Source: Austropuccinia psidii
Lineage: Eukaryota > Basidiomycota > Pucciniomycetes > Pucciniales > Sphaerophragmiaceae
Assembly (NCBI GenBank): GCA_023105745.1
Contig: JALGQZ010000002.1
Coordinates: 79,749,785 to 79,813,784, forward strand
Reading direction: 5' to 3'
DNA: 64,000 bases
Shown: positions 23,831 through 33,575 of the stretch, piece by piece
How positions within the stretch are numbered: the stretch's first letter is position 1
Layout: the number at the start of each line of letters is the position of its first letter
Program-made: the position numbers and the translations under genes
The notes under the pieces: generated by a model
What the model was told of the DNA's origin: nothing
What the model saw: the letters and a program-made list of their open reading frames with translations, nothing else
The model's database searches: none

Positions 23831-25359
23831 GGTGGTATGAAGAGAAAGTGAGGAATATTGAAAAGAAAAGTTCTTAAGAAGTGAAGTTACAAAAGAGAAT
23901 GGAGTTTGACAAGAAACAACACACCAAGAATTATAAATTCAACAAATAAAAGTGGAATAAGGAATTGGAACTGAAGTAAAAGAAATCCCAGATGGATCTC
24001 ACTATAGCAGCATTGTCATCAAACAGGCCAATTGCAGAGCTGGAATGCATTCTGACATTAATCAATAAAAAGTAACATATTAGTTATATGCTGTGTGATC
24101 ATTTTATAATTTGGTGATTTGTCAAATATAATTTATTTTTATTCACAATTGGGGCACAAAGATGCAATTGATCTTATGTTTTGAAATTGAATTTAAATTT
24201 ATTAAAAAATGCAAAATTCAGTAAATTTTGGAATGGAGATTTTATGTGCCAAAGAACAATGACAAAGTTTGTTAAAATGGAATATGAAGGCTCCCTTGGA
24301 ATTCCTGTTTTTCTTCATTTATTTTCAAAAGGAAGTTAATTTCCCCTTCCAATTTCAAGTTTCTTTTTAAATATAAAATAAATCATTTCCACTGAATTGC
24401 TCTTTTTTTGAATTTTTTTCAAATAAAAGTCGATTGTTTTTGAATAAAGCAGAAATGATCTCCACTGGATTTTTTAGTTGATTTTATTTTCTAAATTGAA
24501 AATAATCCTGTTCACCTAAACACTCCTATTTCAAGAATAACCCTTGTAAAAACTTCATTCCTTCACTCCCAATTATTTCACAGAAACTGATTTTCTATTT
24601 ATTCTTTTATTAGATTTTTTAAAAATTTTTTAAAGATTATTTTTTTTTTCAACCAGGTCAGTTTTTTTATTCTAGTTTTTCTAAAAAAGCCTATCTCTAC
24701 CATCTTCACCTCAGTCTCAGCCCCCATCACCCATCCATCCTTCTATCCACCACCAAATAACCTCTCCCTGCCAGAATCCATCCTTCAATCACCCTTGAAC
24801 CTCCCAAAAAGGCTTCTAGGAGGTTCTAGGGCTTAATGGCTTCAAAAGGCTCCAAATTTATTTGAAGATTTCTTTTTATTTTTTCACTTTTAATGGCCTC
24901 CAAGAGGCCAACATTTTTACAAAAATGTTTTAATTTTTTTTCAAATTGACTTCATCTATCAGTGATAAAAATACGGACACTGTTTCTTTTTTTCTATTTT
25001 CATAATTCTGATAATTATAATAATCAACCCTTGTTTTTTTCTTGTTTTTTCTGTTTATCATCACTGATGAACTTTTTTTAAAAAAATAATAATCATGATC
25101 ATTACTGATCATTTTTCATTTCTATTTTTTTTTCCTCTTTTTTTTGATAATCATCATGACTAACTAATTATTATTATTCCTATTTATTTCTTATGATCAT
25201 CTCTGATGGTCAGTTCCTATTTCATTTTTTTTAATCATGATCATTGGTAATCCTTTTTATTTTTGATTTCTGTTGATATTTTATCATGCTAATGATTCTG
25301 TTTAATTTATTTTTTTTAATCTTTTTTTAATTACTTGTCAATATAGGGGTGGATTATTT
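23831..25359. other. AT-rich non-coding stretch with TGAT-rich degenerate repeats
   Basis: The first 150 bases are purine-rich and might hold a decayed exon, but I recognise nothing. At about 24950-25320 the motif TGATCAT/ATGATCATT plus poly-T returns about every 50-60 bases as a degenerate tandem series. No gene supported. Confidence 0.4.
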
Positions 25360-26706
25360 ATGAGTTCTTTTTCTGAAATTTCATTCAATTTCACCCCTCT
25401 TCCATCATCATTTAAATTCAAAAGAAAGGCTTCCACTCTCTCTCACTTTGATAATCATTCTGATGATGTCATGCTTAGGACAAAACCAGACTCAGTACAT
25501 AATCATAATGATTTGAAAGATTATGAAACTATTATTTCTGCTCTTGATTTCATGGTTAGGACTAAACAAAATATAGAAAATCATGAGGAAAATAATACCA
25601 AAAAAACATAAAAGAAAACTCACCCAAAGCCAAAGACAACATATCAATGATTCAAAAAAAATTATATCTCACCTTGGCCATTCAAACACAGCATATAAGA
25701 GCTTCTCAGCCATCTAAATTGAAAAGAAAGCAGCCAATGCCTCATGGTTAACCTTCCATAAGTAAACACTTTACTCAATCATTATCCAATCATTGATAAA
25801 ACAAAAAATCCATTTTTACCTGTTTTCATTTATGAAATCACCCCTTTTACCAGTTCTTCTGGCCACTCTCAAATACCAAAATACTTATGACATTAATTTC
25901 CTTATTCCAAAATAAACAAGAAGTCAAAACCAATAGACAAGTCCTAGGTGGAATTATTAAAGGTATTGGCTTTTGTCCTGGTTCTTATTCTAGAAAATCT
26001 TCAGGTGTGTGATATTTTTTGCTTTTTATTTTAATAATTACTAATTACTTGAGAAAGGTTTAGGTGTTTATTCCCAAAAACCTGGTTTGACTCCTCATTA
26101 AATTGAAATAGATAATAAGCAATGGACCAAAATTCAGCAATATGATGAATTCATTTATTCAAGAATATCTCATTTTTCTAAATTAGCTGCAGATGGAAGA
26201 AGCAAAATTACCAAACCTCAATAAACCTGAATGGACTTCTGCCAATCCAAAGGAAGAATTCAAATCTTTTACCAATGTCATTTTCACTCAAGATGTATTT
26301 TTCAATAAGCCACATCATTATTTAAATTATCTCAATTCCTGAGCTTATGGTATATTTTCTTTTGTCTCCAGAAGATATTTTCATCCCTTTCCAACTGTCT
26401 TCACCCCATCTGGACATGGCTTGCACTTCCCCAAATTGAAAATGGGGATTTATCTTTCAAAAAAACCTGGCATCATGAAAATCCATTGGAAGACATCAAC
26501 AATGGTTCATCATAAAACAAAAGCTCCTCCAGCAATTATCAATAACAACAAAATAACTCATTTTTGGATGTTCTTTTCAAATCAACCATGAATTATTTGA
26601 TGTAGGAGACAAATTCTTGAAAATGACAACCACCAAGATTAATTCAAAAGTCAATGGGTACTTTGAAATAAATATGCAGGACAAAAAAAGATCTGAAAAG
26701 TATTAA
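25360..26706 (+). pseudogene. Tet-like 2OG-Fe(II) oxygenase family pseudogene
   Basis: An ATG at 25360 opens 83 codons (MSSFSEISFNF...), then the frame breaks repeatedly. Family-like pieces follow in order: SSGHSQIPKY and YDINFLIPK (about 25855-25915), NRQVLGGIIKGIGFCPGSYS (about 25935-25990), WTKIQQYDEFIYSRISHFSK (about 26122-26185), and FFNKPHHYLNYLNS*AYGIFSF (about 26302-26360). A distal part (LIFGCSFQINHELFDVGDKF) ends at the TAA at 26704. The iron-binding HxD appears as HHY, so the Asp is lost, and a Trp seems changed to TGA. These enzymes oxidise 5-methylcytosine-like bases or related substrates, and the family is expanded in basidiomycetes. Assignment rests on my recognition of motif order and was not searched. 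Confidence 0.6.
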
Positions 26707-26869
26707 TTTTTAATAGTTTTATTTTCTTAATACTGTCTTCACTTCATTGTATTCCATTAAAATTAATACATAACTCAATGGTCCTGATGAAATTTACAAT
26801 TGATTATCTTCCCATTCCAAAAGTAATGGGTTTAATTTTTTCATGAATATTTACCATATCTTCCCCAAT

Positions 26870-27866
26870 GCCCTATTGGACAGATTTTCTGTATGTGTCG
26901 ATCATCATCTTCATGTAAACAAAACCATTCATTTCCTATTTTTTGGTAACATATTATGTAAAATCATGCAAGAAATGACCCAACTAACAAAGTATTAGAT
27001 TTCATTATCATCCCTCATTGGATTTTGCATTTACCTTAGAGAAAACTACTTCCCCATTGAAATTCCAATTGCATTCTTAGTTCTGACCCTTTATTTTGCT
27101 AGAAATTAATTTAATGAATTGTTTCCTTCATTATGTACCACAACTCCCTTATGTTATGGAACAACCCAAGAAGAGCTTTCATATGCTGAATCAGCACGTA
27201 AGTACTGATCTTTTTCATGAAAATCTTGAGGTTTTTGTGGAATCTTCATATGATGATACACATTGGAATCATGAAGTGACCCAGTACAACCCACATGTCA
27301 AACAGTGAGCTGGTTTTTTATACTGCAAACCAGTTGTATTGAAATAGAATACCTTAATTCTGAAAAATCAGCAAGAATGAAATAAAGAATGAAAATTCAA
27401 AATTCTACCTCTTTTTATGTTCAAAATAGGCTTCACCATCATTTGGGGATTCTGTGATAATGATATGAGACTCCCATTGATAAATCCAAGGCACCCAGGG
27501 AAGCCTTCTGCCTGCATAACTTGAGACATCTCTCTGTGTTTTTCTATTATTTTGCCACACAATCATTTTTTTCTTCAGCTTAATTAATATCTGGATAACT
27601 CTTTGAGTGTATAACACAATAGCCCCATGGCTAATTCCAAATAACATTCCAATCTTTCCCAAAGAAGCCACGTTTCAATTTGATCCTAACCTTCATAGTG
27701 CCACAGCCAATGGTATGGCAGGATTGGGTTGTTTGTTTTGTGATGAGTTTTGAAAGGTTTCATCATCTTGAATTTTTGCAACCAATTTTTAAAATTATTC
27801 ATGTGTGGTCCTACAAGGCTGGCAAAAGTTTTCAGATGATAATGTTTGTAAATCATTTATTGTATA
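26870..27866 (-). pseudogene. Harbinger/PIF (DDE_Tnp_4) transposase pseudogene, 3' part
   Basis: The reverse strand reads FQNSSQNKQPNPAIPLAVAL, then LGSN*NVASLGKIGMLFGIS and GAIVLYTQRVIQILIKLKKK (about 27760-27570). Next is GFPGCLGFINGSLISLSQNP (about 27510-27450), in which GFINGS replaces the usual GF(I/V)DGT, so the first catalytic Asp is Asn. DGEAYFEHKKR is in a shifted frame. HDSNVYHH (about 27275-27252) and RADSAYESSSWVVP (about 27205-27165) carry the other DDE-type positions. WVISCMILHNML (about 26985-26945) is the C-terminal signature. Several stops and at least two frameshifts are present. The reading frame continues without a shift across the 20-kb insertion of Gypsy copy B into the piece at 48048-48330. 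Confidence 0.85.
27862..27866. repeat. Left target-site duplication of Gypsy copy B (GTATA)
   Basis: GTATA directly precedes the 5' LTR and is repeated at 48048-48052 after the 3' LTR. Five bases is the usual Ty3/Gypsy duplication length. Confidence 0.95.
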
Positions 27867-29706
27867 TGTGAGCCTTAGAGGTAATTTCATATACCCAAAA
27901 GACCACAAATACAAAAATAACATATTAATATATATAAAATAAATTTATTTATATTATTAAAATAAAAATCAAAATATAAATATAAAATTATATTAAAAAT
28001 AAAAAGTTAATTACAATTTAAAAATAAAAAATACATTAAAATTTTGTAAGTATAAAAGTACATTTATACTTGGAAAAATTAAGTAAAAATGAAATTTTAA
28101 CAAAATTGTGAAAAATTAAATAAATTTGGAAAAAAGTTAAATAAAATTTATTATAACTTTTTATCCAATAAATAAACACATAAAAATTATTTCACCATGG
28201 GATTCCTCATAAAAAATCAGGTGGGGTCACCTCTGAGTGAAATTCTTGTAACTCAACTCTAAATAAGCTTAAATTAAGTTTTTAGTATTTTCAATACAAA
28301 AGTTGAAAATCCTCAAAACCTTAATTTAATTCACACCACATGTGGTGTTAACCATCAATTTTTTGTGTTAAAATTGAGGTGTTGTGTTTAGTTTAGAAGT
28401 TATGAGGAATTGAAGTATTTTTAATTGAATTCAATTGAAATGTCAAAATGTGCACGTGTATTACATAAGTGAACTTTGATTTACATATGAGGTGTCAATT
28501 ATTACTGTATTGTACTGTACAATTGAATTGAATTACATATGTAAATTATAAGTATAATACATGATGAGGAATTAAAGGAAAAATAAATTGGAAAGATTAA
28601 ATTTGGGGGGGAAAAGGAACTCCAGCTCTAAGGGGGAGCTAGACCCCCAAAATCCTTGCTGACAGGCGTGGGATGTCAAAATTCATGCAAAAGTTCATCA
28701 CTTTTGGCCTGGAATTGAGTTACAGGGTCTGTGGACTCAATTGATGATGAGGTTTTGATATCAACTGGGGTAGTTTTAGCTGTTGCCAAGAGGGTAAAAC
28801 TACCCTTAATATAAAACAACCATAATAAAAACAGTTTTAACTGGTTTCTACGCCTCTTACACACATTCTGACGTGTTTTGAAGGCTCTAGACCTGGTATT
28901 GCTATAGTAATGGCTGATTTAAGGGTCTAAAATGGCTAAAAATGGCTAAAAATGGCTTAAACCAGCCCTTTTTGGTCTAAACCAGGGTTCAATGATGCCA
29001 TAATTGGCTTTTCTGTTGTCAGACTGTTTTTCACGACTGACAAGAGTAAAATTTACTTTTGGAGTAAGAGAATTGATGGCTATAAAAGAATGTCTTCTTT
29101 GCCCCACTTTTCTCTTCATGTTAGAATCTTTTCCTTTTATTAATTAGTTTAAACACTGTTAAACCAATCAATTAAAGATTCCAACCACCATTATTAAATC
29201 ATTTTAATCTTTTTAACCACGTGAAAAAATCATTATAATCATTGTTTGTAACTCTTATAATCATTTTTACCCCTGAACCACCCCAAAAGTGAATTAAAGC
29301 ATCTTTCATCACTGTAAACTTTGTCACTTTGTTTCCAAATTCACTCTGGTCACTTTTGGGCGTGTTTTCTCTTTAATATTCTTTTTAAAGACTTTGTTCT
29401 TTAATTAATTGCTTGCAGTTCTTTGCTCAATTAATTCCAATTGAAATTACTCTTGAAGAAATTTCTTTTGTAGCCTTAAAATATCTCTTGTAGAGTATTT
29501 TTTGGATAAATTTTTATTGTTGGTAAAACAATAAATTTTTATAATATTATTGTTTTATACTAATAAAGTTATAAAAAAGAAATTTGGCGTGTTTTCTCTT
29601 AAAAATAATATTTCATACTATTTTTAATTGAATTTTACCTTATACAAATTTTGAGGACAGGAAAAGTACTTGATTTTTAATCAAAGTTTCATATCCACAC
29701 CTTACA
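27867..29706 (+). repeat. 5' LTR of Gypsy copy B (1840 bp)
   Basis: Runs from TGTGAGCCTTAGAGG to CACACCTTACA, TG...CA ends. It is the same length as the 3' LTR at 46208-48047. Confidence 0.97.
29081..29090 (+). promoter_or_regulatory. TATA-like element in the copy B 5' LTR
   Basis: TATAAAAGAA lies about 1.2 kb into the LTR and is kept at the matching place in the other LTRs, including the decayed one of copy A. It is a plausible core promoter for the element's RNA. The start site is not known. Confidence 0.5.
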
Positions 29707-29708
29707 TT

Positions 29709-29726
29709 TGGGGGCCCAGCCGTGAT
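29709..29726 (+). other. Putative primer binding site of copy B
   Basis: Two bases after the LTR lies TGGGGGCCCAGCCGTGAT. Its complement would be a tRNA 3' end with CCA preceded by C. A C at the discriminator position is typical of eukaryotic proline tRNA, and the word resembles known proline-tRNA primer sites. The identical word follows the 5' LTR of copy C at 39969-39952 on the reverse strand. Confidence 0.6.
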
Positions 29727-29911
29727 ATTTTACCTGTGACATATTTTTTTTTTTACTCTTTTTAAATCTTTTTCTTATATTGAAAAATTTAAAAACATAT
29801 AAAAAAAATACTTATAATTCAAAAAACCCATAAAAAAGAATTTTTTTCATATTATCAGTGAGGCTTATATTTTTGTTTCTTTTTTGAAATAACCTTTTTT
29901 TACTTAATTAA

Positions 29912-30148
29912 TTGGATTTCTCATTAATTTTAGTGTCTGACAACGTGGTAAGACAAGAAAACATTGAAACAGCCTCAACAGTAACCAGCATTATCCCTAC
30001 CAGTACTGTTAATTCTGATCATAATAGTACTGTTATTGTGACTCAAAATAACCAACCTGAACCAATATCTTCTGAATTAATTAACTTGGACATAAGTAAT
30101 ACTCTTCAGAAGGCTAAGAATTTGGCCAATAGTAAGTTTTTGACGTAA
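29912..30148 (+). other. ATG-less open leader segment of copy B, possible exon
   Basis: Seventy-eight codons are open without any ATG. The segment starts just before the acceptor-like ATTAATTTTAG (ending about 29934) and closes beyond the donor-like GTAAGT at 30132. The peptide ([13 protein letters not shown]...) is similar in copy C (from 39770 on the reverse strand), with mostly single replacements. If spliced from 30132 to the CAG ending at 30195 (64 nt), it joins the ORF1 frame (AN-NKEPATTLQAAPKK). It may be a gag N-terminal exon or simply untranslated leader. Confidence 0.45.
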
Positions 30149-30251
30149 AAATACTATTTTAAGCCTTTTTTAACCATAGTTATGCCTTCAACCAGATAAG
30201 GAGCCAGCTACAACCCTTCAAGCAGCTCCCAAAAAGGTAATAGACGTGATT

Positions 30252-30845
30252 ATGGCAGAGGACAATCAGGTACAGAAGGAAAAGGGTCAGTTGATGACTT
30301 CCAAACAACTAAAATGGGTCATTCTGAAGCTGATAATACCATTTTACCTTCAAAAAGAGCTGACACCGCCACAACAAGCCTCTGTGGACATATACAAAGC
30401 CAGCCACAGTGCATACAACAATGCACTCCAATTCAAGGAGTACCAGATCCTTGCAGACCTGTGGAAGAATTGCATGAATTCTTACCTGACAGTAAGAAAA
30501 TTCTTGGGCCATCCCAACACTTGCAAATTGCTCAATGGATGGCATCCATTGATGGAGAAGAAAAACATGATGCTTTTGACACTGGAATGGAGGAAAAACA
30601 ACCCTCCACCACCCAAACCAGTGCCAAAAACAGCCCCAGTGGCCAGCACCAGCAATTCCAACGTGAAAAAACAGCCACAAGTTCCAAACAAGGGCAAGGG
30701 GAAGGCACCAGCCCCAAACCCTTACAGCCAGGGCTACAGAATCCCAAAGATGCAGCAGGATGCCATGGAAAATGTATTTCAGATGGCCAGAACCATGATG
30801 GAATTACATAAGAAGGAGGAAGCCAGATTAAGATTCCAGAAATGA
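30252..30845 (+). CDS. ORF1 of copy B, putative Gag-type protein overlapping the polyprotein frame
   Basis: An ATG at 30252 (MAEDNQV...) gives 197 codons ending TGA at 30843-30845. The product has a globular middle ([40 protein letters not shown]), a Pro-rich then Lys-rich linker ([27 protein letters not shown]) and a C-terminal segment [11 protein letters not shown]...[15 protein letters not shown]. Copy C encodes the same protein from 39349. In this stretch most B-C differences fall on third positions of this frame, while the other frame takes about twice as many replacements and in B is cut by TAA at 30809-30811. The TGA overlaps the ORF2 ATG. The frame is open further upstream to 30180, so the real start may be a spliced exon. 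Function unknown; a nucleic-acid-binding Gag part is inferred from the basic linker. Confidence 0.65.
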   Translation: MAEDNQVQKEKGQLMTSKQLKWVILKLIIPFYLQKELTPPQQASVDIYKASHSAYNNALQFKEYQILADLWKNCMNSYLTVRKFLGHPNTCKLLNGWHPLMEKKNMMLLTLEWRKNNPPPPKPVPKTAPVASTSNSNVKKQPQVPNKGKGKAPAPNPYSQGYRIPKMQQDAMENVFQMARTMMELHKKEEARLRFQK

Positions 30846-31724
30846 CTTCTGACATATTTGATTCCATCCCAGAGTTGTATAATGCTATAAATGACGTGAA
30901 AAAACATCTTTCTGATAAAAATGAAACCATTTGTAACAACATTAAAACAAACAACCTGAGTCTGTGCCAAATTAATGAAACACTTATGTGTTTTGAAAAA
31001 GTTTTAAGAACAATTAAAAATTCAAATAATGATAATTCTTCTAATAAAATAAATGAACAATCTGCCATTATTAAAGAATTAACAGATAAATATTCTAAAT
31101 TCAATATTGATGACATAATTGAAACAAGAATTAAACAAGCCATAAATATTATCAAAACAGATAACAAGAAAGTCCTTGATGACATTTCAAATTCATTTAC
31201 TGAAGTAAAGACATATACCATTGCCTTGAAAAAGTGTTTTCATACTTCACAAGAAGAAGTATCAAAATTATCAATGAAATTGAATCAAGTCACTGCTGAT
31301 AATACAAGACAGACAGAGTTATGGCAAGAACCTACACATAAAGAAGACATGTATAAAATTGAAGTAATAAATTTAATACAAAGCTTCCAACATGAATACA
31401 GAAATTCCCAAAGGTGTAGCAACAGTAAAATGAATGACATTGAACAAATACTGAACACCTTACCAAGAATGTCTACACCTCTAAATCAAAATGAGGGCAC
31501 AAGAATTTCAAATCCACAAGTATTGGATCCTGATAATTCACAATTAAAAAATGAATTATCCACTTCTTTTCATAACTTGGAACCATCAATGGGCCAAGCA
31601 CTCTTGAAAGAAGTGCCAAAACTTAAAGAATGGCCCCACTTCAGTGGTGGAGGAGAGTATGACCATATGGAATTCATTAGAGGTATTGACATGATCAAAG
31701 AGGATTTTGAATTACCAGACAGAT
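30842..31724 (+). CDS. ORF2 (Gag-Pol) of copy B, 5' part, interrupted by copy C
   Basis: The ATG at 30842 overlaps the ORF1 stop as ATGA. It encodes a helical, probably coiled-coil N-terminus ([39 protein letters not shown]) and the start of the capsid-like domain ([19 protein letters not shown]). Copy C enters after the first base of a Leu codon. With one CAGAT removed the frame continues at 41805 ([10 protein letters not shown]). The joined ORF2 is 1753 aa, one residue shorter than in copy C (KINEQ against IKINEQ). As it stands, the protein would be truncated. Confidence 0.9.
31720..31724. repeat. Left target-site duplication of Gypsy copy C (CAGAT)
   Basis: CAGAT precedes the LTR terminus TGTAAGG and recurs at 41800-41804. 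Removing one copy restores the ORF2 frame of copy B. Confidence 0.97.
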
Positions 31725-33552
31725 TGTAAGGTGTGGATATGAAACTTTGATTAAAAATCAAGTACTTTTCCTGTCCTCAAAATTTGTATAAGGTAAAATT
31801 CAGTTAAAAATAGTATGAAATATTATTTTTTAAGAGAAAACACGCCAATTTTATTGTTTATAACTTTATTAGTATAAAACAATAATATAAAAATTTATTG
31901 TTTTACCAACAATAAAGATTTATCCAAAAAATACTCTACAAGAGATATTTTAAGGCTACAAAAGAAATTTCTTCAAGAGCAATTTCAATTGGAATTAATT
32001 GAGCAAAGAACTGCAAGCAATTAATTAAAGAACAAAGTCTTTAAAAAGAATATTAAAGAGAAAACACACCCAAAAGTGACCAGAGTGAATTTGGAAACAA
32101 AGTGACAAAGTTAACAGTGATGAAAGATGCTTTAATTCACTTTTGGGGTGGTTCAGGGGTAAAAATGATTATAAGAGTTACAAACAATGATTATAATGAT
32201 TTTTTTCACGTGGTTAAAAGGATTAAAATGATTTAAAAGTGGTGGTTGGAATCTTTGATTGATTGGTTTAACAGTTTTAAACTAATTAATAAAAGGAAAA
32301 GATTCTAACATGAAGAGAAAAGTGGGGCAAAGAAGACATTCTTTTATAGCCATCAATTCTCTTACTCCAAAAGTAAAATTTACTCTTGTCAGTCGTGAAA
32401 AACAGTCTGACAACAGAAAAGCCAATTATGGCATCATTGAACCCTGGTTTAGACCAAAAAGGGCTGGTTTAAGCCATTTTTAGCCATTTTAGACCCTTAA
32501 ATCAGCCATTACTATAGCAATACCAGGCCTAGAGCCTTCAAAACACGTCAGAATGTGTTTCAGAGACGTAGAAACCAGTTAAAACTGTTTTTACTATGAT
32601 GGTTTTATCTTAAGGGTAGTTTTACCTTCTTGGCAACAGCTAAAACTACCCCAGTTGGTATCAAAACCTCATCATCAATTGAGTCCACAGACCCTGTAAC
32701 TCAATTCCAGGCCAAAAGTGATGAACTTTTGCGTGAATTTTGACATCCCACGCCTGTCAGCAAGGATTTTGGGGGTCTAGCTCCCCCTAAGAGCTGGAGT
32801 TCCTTTTCCCCCCCAAATTTAATCTTTCCAATTTATTTTTCCTTTAATTCCTCATCATGTATTATACTTATAATTTACACATGTAATTCAATTCAATTGT
32901 ACAGTACAATACAGTAATAATTGACACCTCATATGTAAATCAAAGTTCACTTATGTAATACACGCGCACATTTTGACATTTCAATTGAATTCAATTGAAA
33001 ATACTTTAATTCCTCATAACTTCTAAACTAAACACAACACCTCAATTTTAACACAAAAATTGATGGTTAACACCACATGTGGTGTGAATTAAATTAAGGT
33101 TTTGAGGATTTTCAACTTTTGTATTGAAAATACTAAAAACTTAATTTAAGCTTATTTAGAGTTGAGTTACAAAAATTTCACTCAGAGGTGACCCCACCTG
33201 ATTTTTTATGAGGAATCCAATGGTGAAATAAAATTTATATGTTTATTTATTGGATAAAAAGTTATAATAAATTTTATTTAACTTTTTTCCAAATTTATTT
33301 ATTTTTTTTACAATTTTGTTAAAATTTCATTTTTACTTAAATTTTTCAAGTATAAATGTAATTTTATATTTACAAAATTTAAAGTAATTTTATTTTTAAA
33401 TTATAATTAATTTTTTATTTTTAATATAATTTTATATTTATATTTTTCATTTTTATTTTAATAATATAAATAAATTTATTTTATTTATATTAATATGTTA
33501 TTTTTTATATTTGTGGTCTTTTGGGTATATGAAATTACCTCTAAGGCTCACA
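31725..33552 (-). repeat. 3' LTR of Gypsy copy C (1828 bp)
   Basis: On the reverse strand it reads TGTGAGCC...CCTTACA. It lies at the low-coordinate end because the element is inverted. Confidence 0.97.
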
Positions 33553-33566
33553 TTCCCTCCCCCTAA
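33553..33566 (-). other. Polypurine tract of Gypsy copy C
   Basis: The reverse strand reads TTTAGGGGGAGGGAA immediately before the LTR, a short distance after the ORF2 stop at 33576. Confidence 0.85.
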
Positions 33567-33575
33567 AAAGGAATA

